From Schaalia vaccimaxillae DSM 15804 (lineage in GTDB: Bacteria; Actinomycetota; Actinomycetes; Actinomycetales; Actinomycetaceae): 64,000 nt of DNA. Location: assembly GCF_000420425.1 (NCBI RefSeq), contig NZ_ATUX01000007.1, forward strand, positions 186,001-250,000. Direction: 5' to 3'. The position numbers were made by a program, and so were the translations under genes. Of this stretch, positions 17,671 to 26,822 are shown piece by piece. Every line of letters starts with the position of its first letter. Position 1 is the first letter of the stretch. A model generated the notes under the pieces. It had not been told where the DNA came from. It saw nothing but the letters and a program-made list of their open reading frames with translations, and did no database searches.

Positions 17671-18657
17671 ATGGCAGGACGTGCGCCGCGCAGTAAAGCC
17701 CCCGTTGAGATCACACTGGCTCCCGTGGTTCTCGTTAAGGGATCCGAAGGCCTCCTCGTTGATCGGGCACTGGAGCGATTGCGCTACCTGGCGCACGAGG
17801 CCGACCCCGCCCTCGAACGTACTGATCTTGCTGCAGCCTCATACCAAGCAGGACAACTCGACGTCATCACCTCGCCCTCGCTCTTTGGCGAATCACGCAT
17901 GATCATCATCAATGACCTGGAAACCATGTCGGATGCTCTTGCCGAAGACCTGGTTGCCTATGTTCAGACTCCCGCACCCGACGTGTGGCTCTTCCTTGTC
18001 CACCCGGGCGGTAATGCGCGAGGTAAAAAGGTTCTCGACACGATCGCAAAAGCCAAACACCCGATCATCCCAGCGGACCCGCTCAAGAATGACAAAGACA
18101 AACTTGATCTCATCCGTGCCGATGTGCGCAATGCCCACCGGCAGATGGATCAAGACGCCATGCAAGCCATCGTCGATGCCCTCGGCTCAGACCTGCGCTC
18201 CATGGCAGCGGCCGTTGCCCAACTCATCGCAGACGTCCCCGGCCGCATCACCGCCGACGACGTCAAGCGCTACCAGGCAGGCAGGGTTGAAGCCACCGGA
18301 TTCGACGTTGCCGACGCAGCAATCGCTGGAAACACCGCTCAAGCCTTGACTCTTTTACGCCACGCCTTCGCAACCGGCGTTGATCCCACCCCGCTGGTGA
18401 TCGCATTGGCTATGAAAGTCCGAGCCATGGCGAAGGTGTCGATCGCCGGCTCAGCCGGCCCGGGCGTCCTCAAGATGGCACCCTGGCAGATTGATCGAGC
18501 ACGCCGCGATCTGCGCGCATGGTCCGACCAATCCTTAGCCGGTGCGATTAAAGCGATCGCAGTGGCTGACGCAGAAACTAAAGGCTTGTCGAAAGATCCC
18601 GAAAGGGCCGTCGAAAAAGCGGTCATCACCATCTGCCGCCTGCGAGGGCGCAACTAA
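17671..18657 (+). CDS. holA: DNA polymerase III delta subunit
   Basis: Clamp-loader delta subunit, which opens the sliding clamp. The 328-residue protein shows the delta-type degenerate AAA+ fold: VVLVKGSEGLLVDRALERL near the N-terminus, MIIINDLETM in the Walker-B position, then the helical collar domain at the C-terminus (ERAVEKAVITICRLRG). The start at 17671 is preceded by GGGGGAG. An ATG five codons upstream is less well placed. Its position after comEC is the conserved actinobacterial arrangement. Confidence 0.95.
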   Translation: MAGRAPRSKAPVEITLAPVVLVKGSEGLLVDRALERLRYLAHEADPALERTDLAAASYQAGQLDVITSPSLFGESRMIIINDLETMSDALAEDLVAYVQTPAPDVWLFLVHPGGNARGKKVLDTIAKAKHPIIPADPLKNDKDKLDLIRADVRNAHRQMDQDAMQAIVDALGSDLRSMAAAVAQLIADVPGRITADDVKRYQAGRVEATGFDVADAAIAGNTAQALTLLRHAFATGVDPTPLVIALAMKVRAMAKVSIAGSAGPGVLKMAPWQIDRARRDLRAWSDQSLAGAIKAIAVADAETKGLSKDPERAVEKAVITICRLRGRN

Positions 18658-18713
18658 CATCCCGAATTTGAGATCCGGCCAGGATCTGCGGGCCGAAACA
18701 ACGAAAGACACAT

Positions 18714-20462
18714 ATGAAAACGGTGCGCGTTCTCGCGCGCAGCCTGCGCGAATATAAGAAAGAATCCCTGCAGACGCCGATCTTCGTCACCTTCGAAGTG
18801 ATCCTTGAATGTGTTTTGCCATTCATGATGGCCGAACTCATCGACCGGCTCACCGGCGAATCAATGGGCCCCATCCTTCAAGTGGGACTCGCCTTGCTCA
18901 TCATGGCCATGATCTCGCTAGTCTTCGGTGTCCTTGCTGGAGCGCGAGCAGCCACAGCCGCCGCGGGTTTTGCTCGCCACCTGCGCCAAGACATCTTCTT
19001 CAAGGTCCAGGACTTTTCTTTTGCTGATATCGACAAGTTCTCGACCTCGTCGCTCGTCACCCGCATGACCACCGACGTGACCAACGTGCAAAACGCCTAC
19101 CAGATGCTCATCCGCATAGCGGTCCGTGTGCCCCTCATGGTGATCTTCTCAATCGTCATGACATTGACGATCAACCCGAAGATGGCGCTGATCTTCTTAA
19201 TCATGCTGCCCTTCCTTGCTGCAGCACTCCTCGGACTAGCCAGATACGTTTTCCCGATCTTCAAAAGGATCTTCAAAAAATACGACGCTCTGAATAATTC
19301 CGTTCAGGAGAACATCTCCGCTATCCGCGTCGTCAAGTCCTTTGTTACCGAAGAACACGAGAAGTCCAAATTTGGTCGGGCATCCCAAGAAGTGCGCGCC
19401 GACTTCACATATGCAGAAAAAGTTCTCGCACTGAACAACCCGATCATGGTGTTCTTCATCTACACGGCGATGATGCTCGTCAACTACATTGGCGCGCGCA
19501 TGATCATCTCCTCGGGTGGTAGCGAACTGACCACAGGATCCCTGTCATCCCTGATGACTTACGGGGTGCAAATCCTGGCTTCCATGATGATGCTCGCCTT
19601 TATTTTCGTCATGGTCTCCATGTCGGCCGAGTCAGCCAACAGGATCGCCGAAGTGCTCCAACACGAGCCAACACTGACATCGCCGGCAGACGGAATCAGA
19701 AAGGTGCCCAACGGACAGATCCGATTCGACAACGTGTCCTTCCGGTACTCGCCTGAAGCGCAAGCTGACGCCCTCGCCAATATTGACCTGACGATTCCAA
19801 GCGGCTCAATCCTGGGAATTGTAGGAGGCACCGGCTCATCCAAAACCACACTCATCCAGTTGATCTGTCGCCTCTACGATGTCACAGAGGGGCGTGTGAG
19901 CGTAGGCGGTATTGACGTGCGTGACTACGACCTACAAACCTTGCGTGACCAGGTTGCGGTCGTCCTACAAAAGAACGTGCTCTTTGCAGGAACCATCAAA
20001 GACAACCTGCGCTGGGGCAACCCGGATGCCACGGACGAAGAACTCGTTCACGCAGCCAAACTTGCTCAGGCTCACGACTTCATCATGGGATTCCCCAACG
20101 GATACGACACTCGCATTGAGCAGGGCGGCACCAATGTTTCAGGTGGTCAAAAGCAACGCTTGTGTATTGCGAGAGCCCTACTGAAGAAGCCTAAAGTCAT
20201 TATTTTTGACGACTCAACATCCGCCGTTGATACCAAGACCGATGCTCTGATCCGCGCGGCTTTCACACGCGAAATCCCCGACACCACTCAGGTCATCATC
20301 GCTCAACGCCTCTCATCGGTGGCTCACGCAGACCACATAATCGTCCTGGACAATGGGCGGATTATTGAGCAAGGAAGCCACGACGAACTCATCACGCTAG
20401 GTGGGGAATACCAACAGATTTACGCCTCGCAAAATAAGGATGATCACGAGGAGGTGGCGTGA
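18714..20462 (+). CDS. Heterodimeric ABC exporter, subunit with the degenerate ATP site
   Basis: A 582-residue membrane-ATPase fusion of the multidrug/lipid exporter class. Six transmembrane helices occupy residues about 20-310, followed by a nucleotide-binding domain. Walker A reads GGTGSSKTT with Ser in place of the last Gly. The signature VSGGQKQ is normal. Walker B reads VIIFDDSTSAVD, where the catalytic Glu is Asp. Such a half normally pairs with a subunit carrying an intact Walker B; the next gene, starting one base after this stop, supplies it. This is the pattern known from TM287/288, BmrCD and LmrCD. Substrate unknown. It begins 56 bp after holA. Confidence 0.9.
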   Translation: MKTVRVLARSLREYKKESLQTPIFVTFEVILECVLPFMMAELIDRLTGESMGPILQVGLALLIMAMISLVFGVLAGARAATAAAGFARHLRQDIFFKVQDFSFADIDKFSTSSLVTRMTTDVTNVQNAYQMLIRIAVRVPLMVIFSIVMTLTINPKMALIFLIMLPFLAAALLGLARYVFPIFKRIFKKYDALNNSVQENISAIRVVKSFVTEEHEKSKFGRASQEVRADFTYAEKVLALNNPIMVFFIYTAMMLVNYIGARMIISSGGSELTTGSLSSLMTYGVQILASMMMLAFIFVMVSMSAESANRIAEVLQHEPTLTSPADGIRKVPNGQIRFDNVSFRYSPEAQADALANIDLTIPSGSILGIVGGTGSSKTTLIQLICRLYDVTEGRVSVGGIDVRDYDLQTLRDQVAVVLQKNVLFAGTIKDNLRWGNPDATDEELVHAAKLAQAHDFIMGFPNGYDTRIEQGGTNVSGGQKQRLCIARALLKKPKVIIFDDSTSAVDTKTDALIRAAFTREIPDTTQVIIAQRLSSVAHADHIIVLDNGRIIEQGSHDELITLGGEYQQIYASQNKDDHEEVA

Positions 20463-20463
20463 A

Positions 20464-22377
20464 ATGAGCACACAGAAATTGCACCTCGACGCGAAAGCTG
20501 ACAAGCCATTCAAACGGTTGAACTCATACATCTTCAGCCGCTACCCGGTGCGGCTCACGATCGTCGCGATTTGCATCGTGATCGCATCCATTTCGACGAC
20601 CGTGGCATCGATCTTTATGCAGCGCGTTGTCGATGAGGTCATCACCCCTGGTATGGAACAGGGATTACCTGCAGTGATGCCCGTTCTCATGCGCATTATG
20701 GTGGCGATGGGAACGGTGTACGTCCTCGGTATTGTCACCACGGCCATTTACACGCAGATTATGGCCAACGTGACCCAGGGGATCCTTAAAAACATGCGAG
20801 ACGACATGTTCGACCGCATGCAGACCCTGCCAATCAAATACTTCGACACCAACGCTCACGGCGCCATTATGTCGACGTACACCAATGACACGGACGCGAT
20901 CCGCCAGCTCATTGGCCAGTCCATCCCCACTCTCATTCAGTCCGGCCTCACCATCGTTGCCATGGTTGCGATGATGGTCTACTACAGCCTGTGGCTGACG
21001 ATCATTGTCGTCGCCTTCGCTGTCCTCATGGTTGCGGTCACCGCAAAACTTGGGGGCGCGTCTTCGACCTTCATGGTTGCTCAACAGCAGTCGTTGGCTG
21101 CCGAGGAAGGATTCATTGAAGAAATCATGGACGGCCAGAAAGTCGTCCAGGTGTTCAACCACGAGGACGCCGCCAAGCAGGACTTCCTTGAATACAACCA
21201 CCAGCTTTTTGCCGACACACAGAAAGCTAATCAATACGCCAACGTCTTGATGCCGGCACTAGGCAACATGGGCAATCTTCTCTATGTCATTGTGGCGATT
21301 GCTGGTGGCCTACTCATCCAATACGACGTGCACAATGTTGCTCTATCCGGAATGAGTGTTGTTACCGTGGGCATCATCGTGTCCTACCTGGCCATGGTGC
21401 GCCAACTATCGCAGACCATTGGGCAAGGCTCCATGCAGGTCGGCCTGATTGCTATGGGGCTGGCGGGTGCAGCCAGGGTCTTTGCTCTGATCGACGACAA
21501 ACCCGAATCTGACTCCGGCTACGTTGAGCTGGTTGATGCAGTGGAAACAGCCGACGGCCAGATTGAACCGAGTGACCATAAGACGTCCATGTGGGCCTGG
21601 CGTCACCCCCACCAGGCTGACGACTCTGTGACCTACACGCAACTTCGCGGCGAGATCGTCATGGAGAATGTGGACTTTTCCTACGACGGCGTGAAAACGG
21701 TGCTCCATGACGTGTCGCTGTGGGCTAAGCCCGGGCAAAAGATTGCCTTCGTTGGCGCTACGGGTGCCGGCAAAACGACCATCACAAACCTCATTAATCG
21801 CTTCTACGACATTGACGACGGCAAGATTCGCTACGACGGCATTAACATCACCAAGCTTGCCAAAGCGGACCTGCGGCGGTCCCTCGGAGTTGTCCTCCAG
21901 GATGTCAAACTCTTTACCGGAACTGTCATGGACAATATCCGCTATGGGCGATTGGATGCCACGGATGAGGAATGCATTGCCGCAGCAAAGTTGGCCAATG
22001 CTGATGGTTTCATCCAACGGTTGCCCAATGGCTATCAGACCGAGATTGCAGGCAATGGCTCTAATTTGTCGCAGGGGCAGGCTCAGCTTTTGTCAATTGC
22101 CAGGGCAGCTGTGGCCGACCCTCCCGTGATGATTTTGGATGAGGCGACCTCATCGATTGACACGCGCACCGAGGCATTGGTGCAAGAAGGCATGGATAAC
22201 CTCATGCGAGGGCGAACAGTGTTCGTCATTGCCCACCGGCTCTCCACGGTGCGTAATGCTGATGCGATCATGGTCCTGGACCAGGGCCGGATTATTGAAC
22301 GCGGTAACCATGACCAGCTTGTTGCAGCCAAGGGCACGTACTACCAGCTCACTACCGGTGCTTTCGAACTGGAGTAG
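20464..22377 (+). CDS. Heterodimeric ABC exporter, subunit with the catalytic ATP site
   Basis: A 637-residue half-exporter with six membrane helices (about residues 30-330) and a nucleotide-binding domain with canonical Walker A (GATGAGKTT) and Walker B with the catalytic Glu (MILDEATSSIDT), but a changed signature, LSQGQAQ in place of LSGGQ. The two partners therefore build one competent site (this Walker A/B with the other's VSGGQ) and one degenerate site. The ATG at 20464 has GAGGAGG at 20449-20455. The longer upstream reading frame is an overlap with the previous gene. Compared with the partner it has an extra loop of about 40 residues before the ATPase domain. Confidence 0.9.
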   Translation: MSTQKLHLDAKADKPFKRLNSYIFSRYPVRLTIVAICIVIASISTTVASIFMQRVVDEVITPGMEQGLPAVMPVLMRIMVAMGTVYVLGIVTTAIYTQIMANVTQGILKNMRDDMFDRMQTLPIKYFDTNAHGAIMSTYTNDTDAIRQLIGQSIPTLIQSGLTIVAMVAMMVYYSLWLTIIVVAFAVLMVAVTAKLGGASSTFMVAQQQSLAAEEGFIEEIMDGQKVVQVFNHEDAAKQDFLEYNHQLFADTQKANQYANVLMPALGNMGNLLYVIVAIAGGLLIQYDVHNVALSGMSVVTVGIIVSYLAMVRQLSQTIGQGSMQVGLIAMGLAGAARVFALIDDKPESDSGYVELVDAVETADGQIEPSDHKTSMWAWRHPHQADDSVTYTQLRGEIVMENVDFSYDGVKTVLHDVSLWAKPGQKIAFVGATGAGKTTITNLINRFYDIDDGKIRYDGINITKLAKADLRRSLGVVLQDVKLFTGTVMDNIRYGRLDATDEECIAAAKLANADGFIQRLPNGYQTEIAGNGSNLSQGQAQLLSIARAAVADPPVMILDEATSSIDTRTEALVQEGMDNLMRGRTVFVIAHRLSTVRNADAIMVLDQGRIIERGNHDQLVAAKGTYYQLTTGAFELE

Positions 22378-22388
22378 CGGTCCTTCCC

Positions 22389-22466
22389 CTCGCCGAGAGC
22401 AGACTTTATGCGCAAAAATCTCTGTTTTTGTGCCCTAAAACGACCATAAGGTCTGCTCTCGGCGAG
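22389..22466. repeat. Long imperfect palindrome with nested inverted repeat
   Basis: Two 22-base arms, 22389-22410 and 22445-22466, are complementary except for one base (a possible G-U pair). The 34-base loop contains a second small inverted repeat (GCAAAAA with TTTTTG). It starts 12 bp after the second ABC gene and lies tail-to-tail with rpsT. It is larger than needed for an ordinary terminator and could be a REP/MITE-like element acting as a terminator. There is no second copy in this window that I could find. Confidence 0.6.
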
Positions 22467-22475
22467 AAGGTATAA

Positions 22476-22513
22476 GAAGAGGGCCGCTCCCGGGTTGGGG
22501 AGCGGCCCTCTTC
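22476..22513 (-). terminator. rpsT terminator
   Basis: A perfect 15-bp stem (22476-22490 with 22499-22513) with an 8-nt loop begins 33 bp past the rpsT stop and is followed on the minus strand by a T-rich stretch. It may also stop transcription coming from the ABC genes. Confidence 0.85.
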
Positions 22514-22546
22514 GAAGCTATGGATCAGAAGATGATCCGCCAGGTG

Positions 22547-22810
22547 TCAGCCGAGCTTAGACACGCGCTTGGCAAGCTTGGACTTGCGGTTCGCGGCCTG
22601 GTTCTTGTGAATGACACCCTTGGAAACAGCCTTGTCGAGCTTGCGGGAGGCAGTGGCCAGCGCGGTCAGCGCAGCTTCCTTGTCTCCAGCCTCAACGGCT
22701 TCACGGGTGCGACGCACGAGCGTCTTGAGCTCAGACTTCACGGCCTGGTTACGGACGCGGCGCTTCTCGTTAGTGCGGATGCGCTTGATCTGGGACTTAA
22801 TGTTAGCCAC
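22547..22810 (-). CDS. rpsT: 30S ribosomal protein S20
   Basis: Small-subunit protein that binds 16S rRNA early in assembly. The 87-residue basic protein begins [17 protein letters not shown] and ends in [12 protein letters not shown], as S20 does, and is predicted to be almost all helix. It starts with GTG, preceded by AAGGAG. It is opposite in direction to its neighbours holA and lepA, a common arrangement in Actinobacteria. Confidence 0.97.
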   Translation of the reverse strand: MANIKSQIKRIRTNEKRRVRNQAVKSELKTLVRRTREAVEAGDKEAALTALATASRKLDKAVSKGVIHKNQAANRKSKLAKRVSKLG

Positions 22811-23033
22811 AGTCGGAAAACTCCTTGTTTCGAATGCTTATGGGGTCGGTGAGGGCTGTGTCAGAACCGGGACTGGGACGTGGGGACATCCGTGAACGGT
22901 TCAGACCAGACCCCCTGCCCGACCAGGCGCGGGAGTCCGACTGCCAACAATACCAGCGTTCGTCCCTTCGTCTCCAACTCCCAGCTGGAATATTGGCGTG
23001 AACACGCTCACGCTTGCGCTAAGTTCCGCTCTT

Positions 23034-23624
23034 CTAGCGCTTCTTCTGAGACTTCAACGCAGCAACGATAGTTTCCCAGGTGCTGCGAGGCAGAGTGGCT
23101 CCCTCTCGACGCACACGCTTGGTCGGCACCCACAGGGGGCGGTCGAGCCGCACTTCAGATGGACGCCCTTTGGGATCCCACGATCCTGATCCAATGTCGA
23201 GCCAGTAACGGCCCCACCGCGCTTCCTGCTCTGCGTCGCGGTCGTGGTCCTTGCTGGTCATCTGCAGGATGTAGACGCCGTTTTCTTTGCGTCCAATAAC
23301 CACAACGGGTCGGTCTTTGCCTTGGGTGGGATCGTCCTCGTAGGGAATCCAAGTCCACACGACTTCGCCTGGATCTGCCTGCCCGTCGGCATGAGGGGAG
23401 TACGAGGCCGAAGCTAGCGCCTCTGACAAGGTGACCTCGCGGATGCTGCTTGTCGAGGACGAGGACGAAGAGGAGGGCGAGGGCAATGGCTTGCTTGTGC
23501 GTGTCTGCGAAGTCGATGGTCTGCGGGTAGAAGCACTGCGACGCTCGGTGGACAAGCTTTGGCCGATGAGTGAGCCCAATGCAGACACGAGGGCGCGGAC
23601 CAGTCTGTTCGTTCCAGAAGACAT
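23034..23624 (-). CDS. PemK/MazF-like protein without visible antitoxin
   Basis: A 196-residue protein. The C-terminal about 115 residues match the PemK/MazF fold: GEVVWTWIPYEDDPTQGKDRPVVVIGR, then VYILQMTSKDHDRD and LDRPLWVPTKRVRREGA. It is preceded by a low-complexity Ser/Pro/Thr linker with seven Ser in a row and a short hydrophobic/amphipathic N-terminal segment (RLVRALVSALGSLIGQ). Classical toxins of this family are mRNA-cleaving RNases paired with an antitoxin; no small antitoxin gene adjoins this one. I start it at the ATG complementary to 23622-23624; an extension upstream is open but unlikely. The role is unknown. Confidence 0.75.
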   Translation of the reverse strand: MSSGTNRLVRALVSALGSLIGQSLSTERRSASTRRPSTSQTRTSKPLPSPSSSSSSSTSSIREVTLSEALASASYSPHADGQADPGEVVWTWIPYEDDPTQGKDRPVVVIGRKENGVYILQMTSKDHDRDAEQEARWGRYWLDIGSGSWDPKGRPSEVRLDRPLWVPTKRVRREGATLPRSTWETIVAALKSQKKR

Positions 23625-23733
23625 GTCGGTAGTGCCCTTCCTCGTTCTGCCGATGTCGTTGTAGGTCGACCTCTTGCACCTGACCTTAGAGGTTTGAGCC
23701 GGTGGGAGCGAGGGACTGCACCTTCGGGAGATG

Positions 23734-23769
23734 TTTTCCACAAGTAACAGGAGTGGATACTTATCCACA
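23734..23769. promoter_or_regulatory. DnaA-box cluster between the PemK-like gene and the TPR gene
   Basis: Three DnaA-box-like nonamers lie within 36 bp of the divergent intergenic region: a perfect TTATCCACA at 23761-23769, TTTTCCACA at 23734-23742, and a minus-strand GTATCCACT reading from about 23760. The density is well above chance for a 36-bp segment, but DnaA binding is only inferred. Confidence 0.45.
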
Positions 23770-23861
23770 GCTTGACAGGTCGGCCTGTTGGACCAATGCG
23801 TGACGGCGGCACAGTTGAATCAATGACAGCAGAAACCGACACAATAGGGGAGGACCCGCCA

Positions 23862-24833
23862 ATGTCCGCGCCGAAAAGCTCATGCTCAACCGCTCCGGCT
23901 AATCCTGAAATTGCCATCGAACTAGCCCAGGTCATTAAAACTGCAGGGCGGGGCGACCTCAAGGAAGCGATTGAGCAGGGGACATCTCTGCTGTATCGAT
24001 ATCGAAAGGACAATCCCGCTGCCGCTATTGGGATCGCTCGAATGCTCATCGATTGGAACGGTGAGTTGGGTGACGTCCAGGAATGTCGAAAAATTGCCTC
24101 CCAATGCGTCATTGATGCCAAGGGGGTCCTTGCCCCCGATGACCCGAATCTTTTGGCTCTACGAAGCTCTGAACTGTACTGGATGTGCATGACGGGTTTT
24201 GATGACATCGCTGAGCGTCGATTCCCCAAACTTCTTGCCGATGTTGAGCGTGCGATGGGGCCGAACTCGTCTCTTAGCTGGGCGGTCAGAACGAACTCGG
24301 TGATGCCATTGAAACGCAGAGGAGACTTCGCTCGAGCGGCTGAGATTTATCGTGGTATTGCAGACGATATGGGCACGATCATGGAAGATTCCGACCCCTT
24401 GCGTTTAACGGCGATGGACAACTATGCCGAGGCCCTTTCGGGGGCTGGATGTTTCGACGAAGCTATCGCCCAGTACCGCGAAATACTAGAGATTCTGCTT
24501 CGTTGTTTCCCCGTAGGAGATAGGCAAGGCTTGCGAGTGCGCCACGAGATTGCCCAGAACATGTGGCTGGCAGGCAATCTTCAAGAGGCGGAGGACCTGT
24601 GGAAGGTGTTGGCTGAGGATGAGCGTCGATATTTAGGTGAGTGCGATGAAATGACTGCTTCGACGCGGATGCTGCTGATGGCAGTCTGCGTGGATCGAGG
24701 AGACCTTGCCCAGGCCGCTAGATGGGGACGCAGGATCCTGGAAAATCTGCCGCCCACGTGGCCCGCTGTGGATGCGGAGGCGGTCAGGTCTATGTTCGAT
24801 GAAATCGAAGAGAATATTGGTCGGGGCGCCTAA
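23862..24833 (+). CDS. Tetratricopeptide-repeat protein of unknown function
   Basis: A 323-residue soluble protein made of paired helices. TPR-like units can be seen at RGDFARAAEIYRGIADDMG, NYAEALSGAGCFDEAIAQYR, NMWLAGNLQEAEDLWKVLA and DRGDLAQAARWGRRILENL. There is no signal peptide or membrane segment. The start at 23862 has GGGGAGGA at 23847-23854 and ends a run of weaker upstream ATG/TTG codons. TPR proteins are scaffolds for protein partners, and none can be named here. It is divergent from the PemK-like gene and 123 bp upstream of lepA. Confidence 0.6.
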   Translation: MSAPKSSCSTAPANPEIAIELAQVIKTAGRGDLKEAIEQGTSLLYRYRKDNPAAAIGIARMLIDWNGELGDVQECRKIASQCVIDAKGVLAPDDPNLLALRSSELYWMCMTGFDDIAERRFPKLLADVERAMGPNSSLSWAVRTNSVMPLKRRGDFARAAEIYRGIADDMGTIMEDSDPLRLTAMDNYAEALSGAGCFDEAIAQYREILEILLRCFPVGDRQGLRVRHEIAQNMWLAGNLQEAEDLWKVLAEDERRYLGECDEMTASTRMLLMAVCVDRGDLAQAARWGRRILENLPPTWPAVDAEAVRSMFDEIEENIGRGA

Positions 24834-24956
24834 AAGGTGTGAGGAGCGAGGTCCGGGGGATTGGTTCCCGAATGTGCGCGACCCGTCAGTGCTGTAATTG
24901 GCGAAACCCCGCCGAACAATGGGACGATTGGACACGACCATTCGTTGGAGGTATTC

Positions 24957-26813
24957 GTGTCCATACCCACGTCGGCGCAAGACGCGCTGATCCGCCCCGC
25001 TCATACGGAGCAGACCCGCATCCGCAATTTCTGCATCATTGCGCACATCGACCATGGGAAATCCACCCTCGCCGACAGGATGCTCCAGCTCACCGGCGTT
25101 GTTGAGCAGCGCGAAATGCGCGACCAATACCTAGACCGCATGGATATTGAGCGCGAGCGTGGAATCACCATTAAGTCCCAGGCTGTGCGCATGCCCTGGG
25201 CTGTTGACGATCAGCCCTATGCGCTCAACATGATTGACACCCCGGGCCACGTTGACTTCACCTACGAGGTGTCCAGGTCTCTGGCCGCATGTGAAGGCGC
25301 GGTCCTCCTTATTGACGCCGCGCAGGGTATTGAGGCCCAAACATTGGCCAACCTCTACCTGGCGATGGAAAATGACCTCGTCATTATTCCCGTGCTCAAC
25401 AAGATTGACCTGCCCGGTGCTCAACCGGAAAAGTACGCTCACGAGGTCGCCCAGCTCATTGGCTGCGAAGAAGACGAAGTCCTTAAGGTGTCGGGTAAGA
25501 CCGGTGAGGGCGTGGCTGAGTTGCTCGACAGAATCGTCGAGTTAGTTCCCTCGCCCGAGGGCGAGGCCGACGCAGCCACCCGCGCCATGATCTTCGACTC
25601 CGTCTATGACACCTATCGTGGCGTGGTCACCTATGTGCGTGTCATCGACGGGCGCTTGACAACCCGCCAGCGCGTCAAAATGATGTCGACTGGTGCCACC
25701 CACGAACTGCTCGAAATTGGTGTGATCTCACCTGAGCCCACTCCCTCTGAGGGTATTGGCGCTGGAGAGGTCGGTTACCTCATCACCGGTGTGAAAGATG
25801 TTCGCCAGTCCAAGGTGGGCGACACCGTCACCTCGCAGGTACGCGGCGCCACCACTCCTCTTGCTGGATACCAGGAAGCCAAGCCAATGGTGTTCTCCGG
25901 TATTTACCCAGTTGATGGCACCGATTTCCCGGTTCTGCGTGATGCTCTAGAACGCCTCCAACTCAATGACGCCGCACTGACCTATGAGCCCGAGTCATCG
26001 GCAGCGCTGGGCTTTGGTTTCCGCTGCGGCTTCCTTGGTTTGTTGCACCTAGAGATCATTCGTGAACGCCTCGAACGCGAATTCAACCTTGACCTGATTG
26101 CCACCGCGCCGAACGTCGTCTACACGGTAGTCAAGGAAGACGGATCCGAGGTCACGGTGGATAACCCGTCTGAGTTCCCGGAAGGCAAAATCCAAGAGGT
26201 TCACGAACCCACCGTTAACGCCACAATCCTGACACCGACCGATTTCACCGGCACCATCATGGAACTGTGCCAAGAACGGCGCGGCACCATGAAGGGCATG
26301 GATTACCTGTCCGAAGAACGAGTCGAGTTGCATTACGAACTGCCGTTGGCCGAGATCGTTTTCGACTTCTTCGACCAACTCAAATCCCGCACTCGCGGAT
26401 ATGCCTCCTTGGATTACCAGGAGTCCGGCGAACAGGTGGCCGACCTCGTCAAGGTCGATATTCTTCTCAACGGCGATCGAGTCGATGCGTTCTCGGCGAT
26501 TGTTCACAAGGATCAGGCGTACTCCTACGGCGTGCGGATGACTAAACGACTCAAAGAGTTAATTCCTCGTCAGCAGTTCGAGATCCCAGTCCAGGCTGCG
26601 GTTGGGGCGCGCATCATTGCCCGTGAAACCATTAAGGCACTGCGTAAAGACATGCTGGCCAAGTGCTACGGCGGTGACATTACTCGTAAGCGCAAACTCT
26701 TGGAGAAGCAGAAAGAGGGCAAGAAGCGTATGAAGTCCATTGGGCGAGTTGACGTCCCGCAAGAGGCCTTCATTGCTGCTTTGACCTCGGACGTTCCTAC
26801 AGGCAAGAAATGA
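24957..26813 (+). CDS. lepA: Elongation factor 4 (LepA)
   Basis: Translational GTPase of the EF-G family that back-translocates or remodels stalled ribosomes. The 618-residue protein shows the G1 box [11 protein letters not shown]3 DTPGHVDF, G4 NKID, the beta-barrel domain 2, and the LepA-specific C-terminal domain with [20 protein letters not shown]. The GTG at 24957 is preceded by TGGAGG at 24946-24951 and gives the usual family length; an upstream GTG at 24861 does not. It lies downstream of rpsT and upstream of trmB and hemW, the conserved neighbourhood. Confidence 0.96.
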   Translation: MSIPTSAQDALIRPAHTEQTRIRNFCIIAHIDHGKSTLADRMLQLTGVVEQREMRDQYLDRMDIERERGITIKSQAVRMPWAVDDQPYALNMIDTPGHVDFTYEVSRSLAACEGAVLLIDAAQGIEAQTLANLYLAMENDLVIIPVLNKIDLPGAQPEKYAHEVAQLIGCEEDEVLKVSGKTGEGVAELLDRIVELVPSPEGEADAATRAMIFDSVYDTYRGVVTYVRVIDGRLTTRQRVKMMSTGATHELLEIGVISPEPTPSEGIGAGEVGYLITGVKDVRQSKVGDTVTSQVRGATTPLAGYQEAKPMVFSGIYPVDGTDFPVLRDALERLQLNDAALTYEPESSAALGFGFRCGFLGLLHLEIIRERLEREFNLDLIATAPNVVYTVVKEDGSEVTVDNPSEFPEGKIQEVHEPTVNATILTPTDFTGTIMELCQERRGTMKGMDYLSEERVELHYELPLAEIVFDFFDQLKSRTRGYASLDYQESGEQVADLVKVDILLNGDRVDAFSAIVHKDQAYSYGVRMTKRLKELIPRQQFEIPVQAAVGARIIARETIKALRKDMLAKCYGGDITRKRKLLEKQKEGKKRMKSIGRVDVPQEAFIAALTSDVPTGKK

Positions 26814-26822
26814 TCGGCTGTC

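Noticed and set aside
22811-23033. Possible small RNA or tRNA between rpsT and the PemK-like gene
   Set aside because: No cloverleaf, no T-loop sequence and no clear RNA fold; only a weak 6-bp hairpin near 22996-23013.
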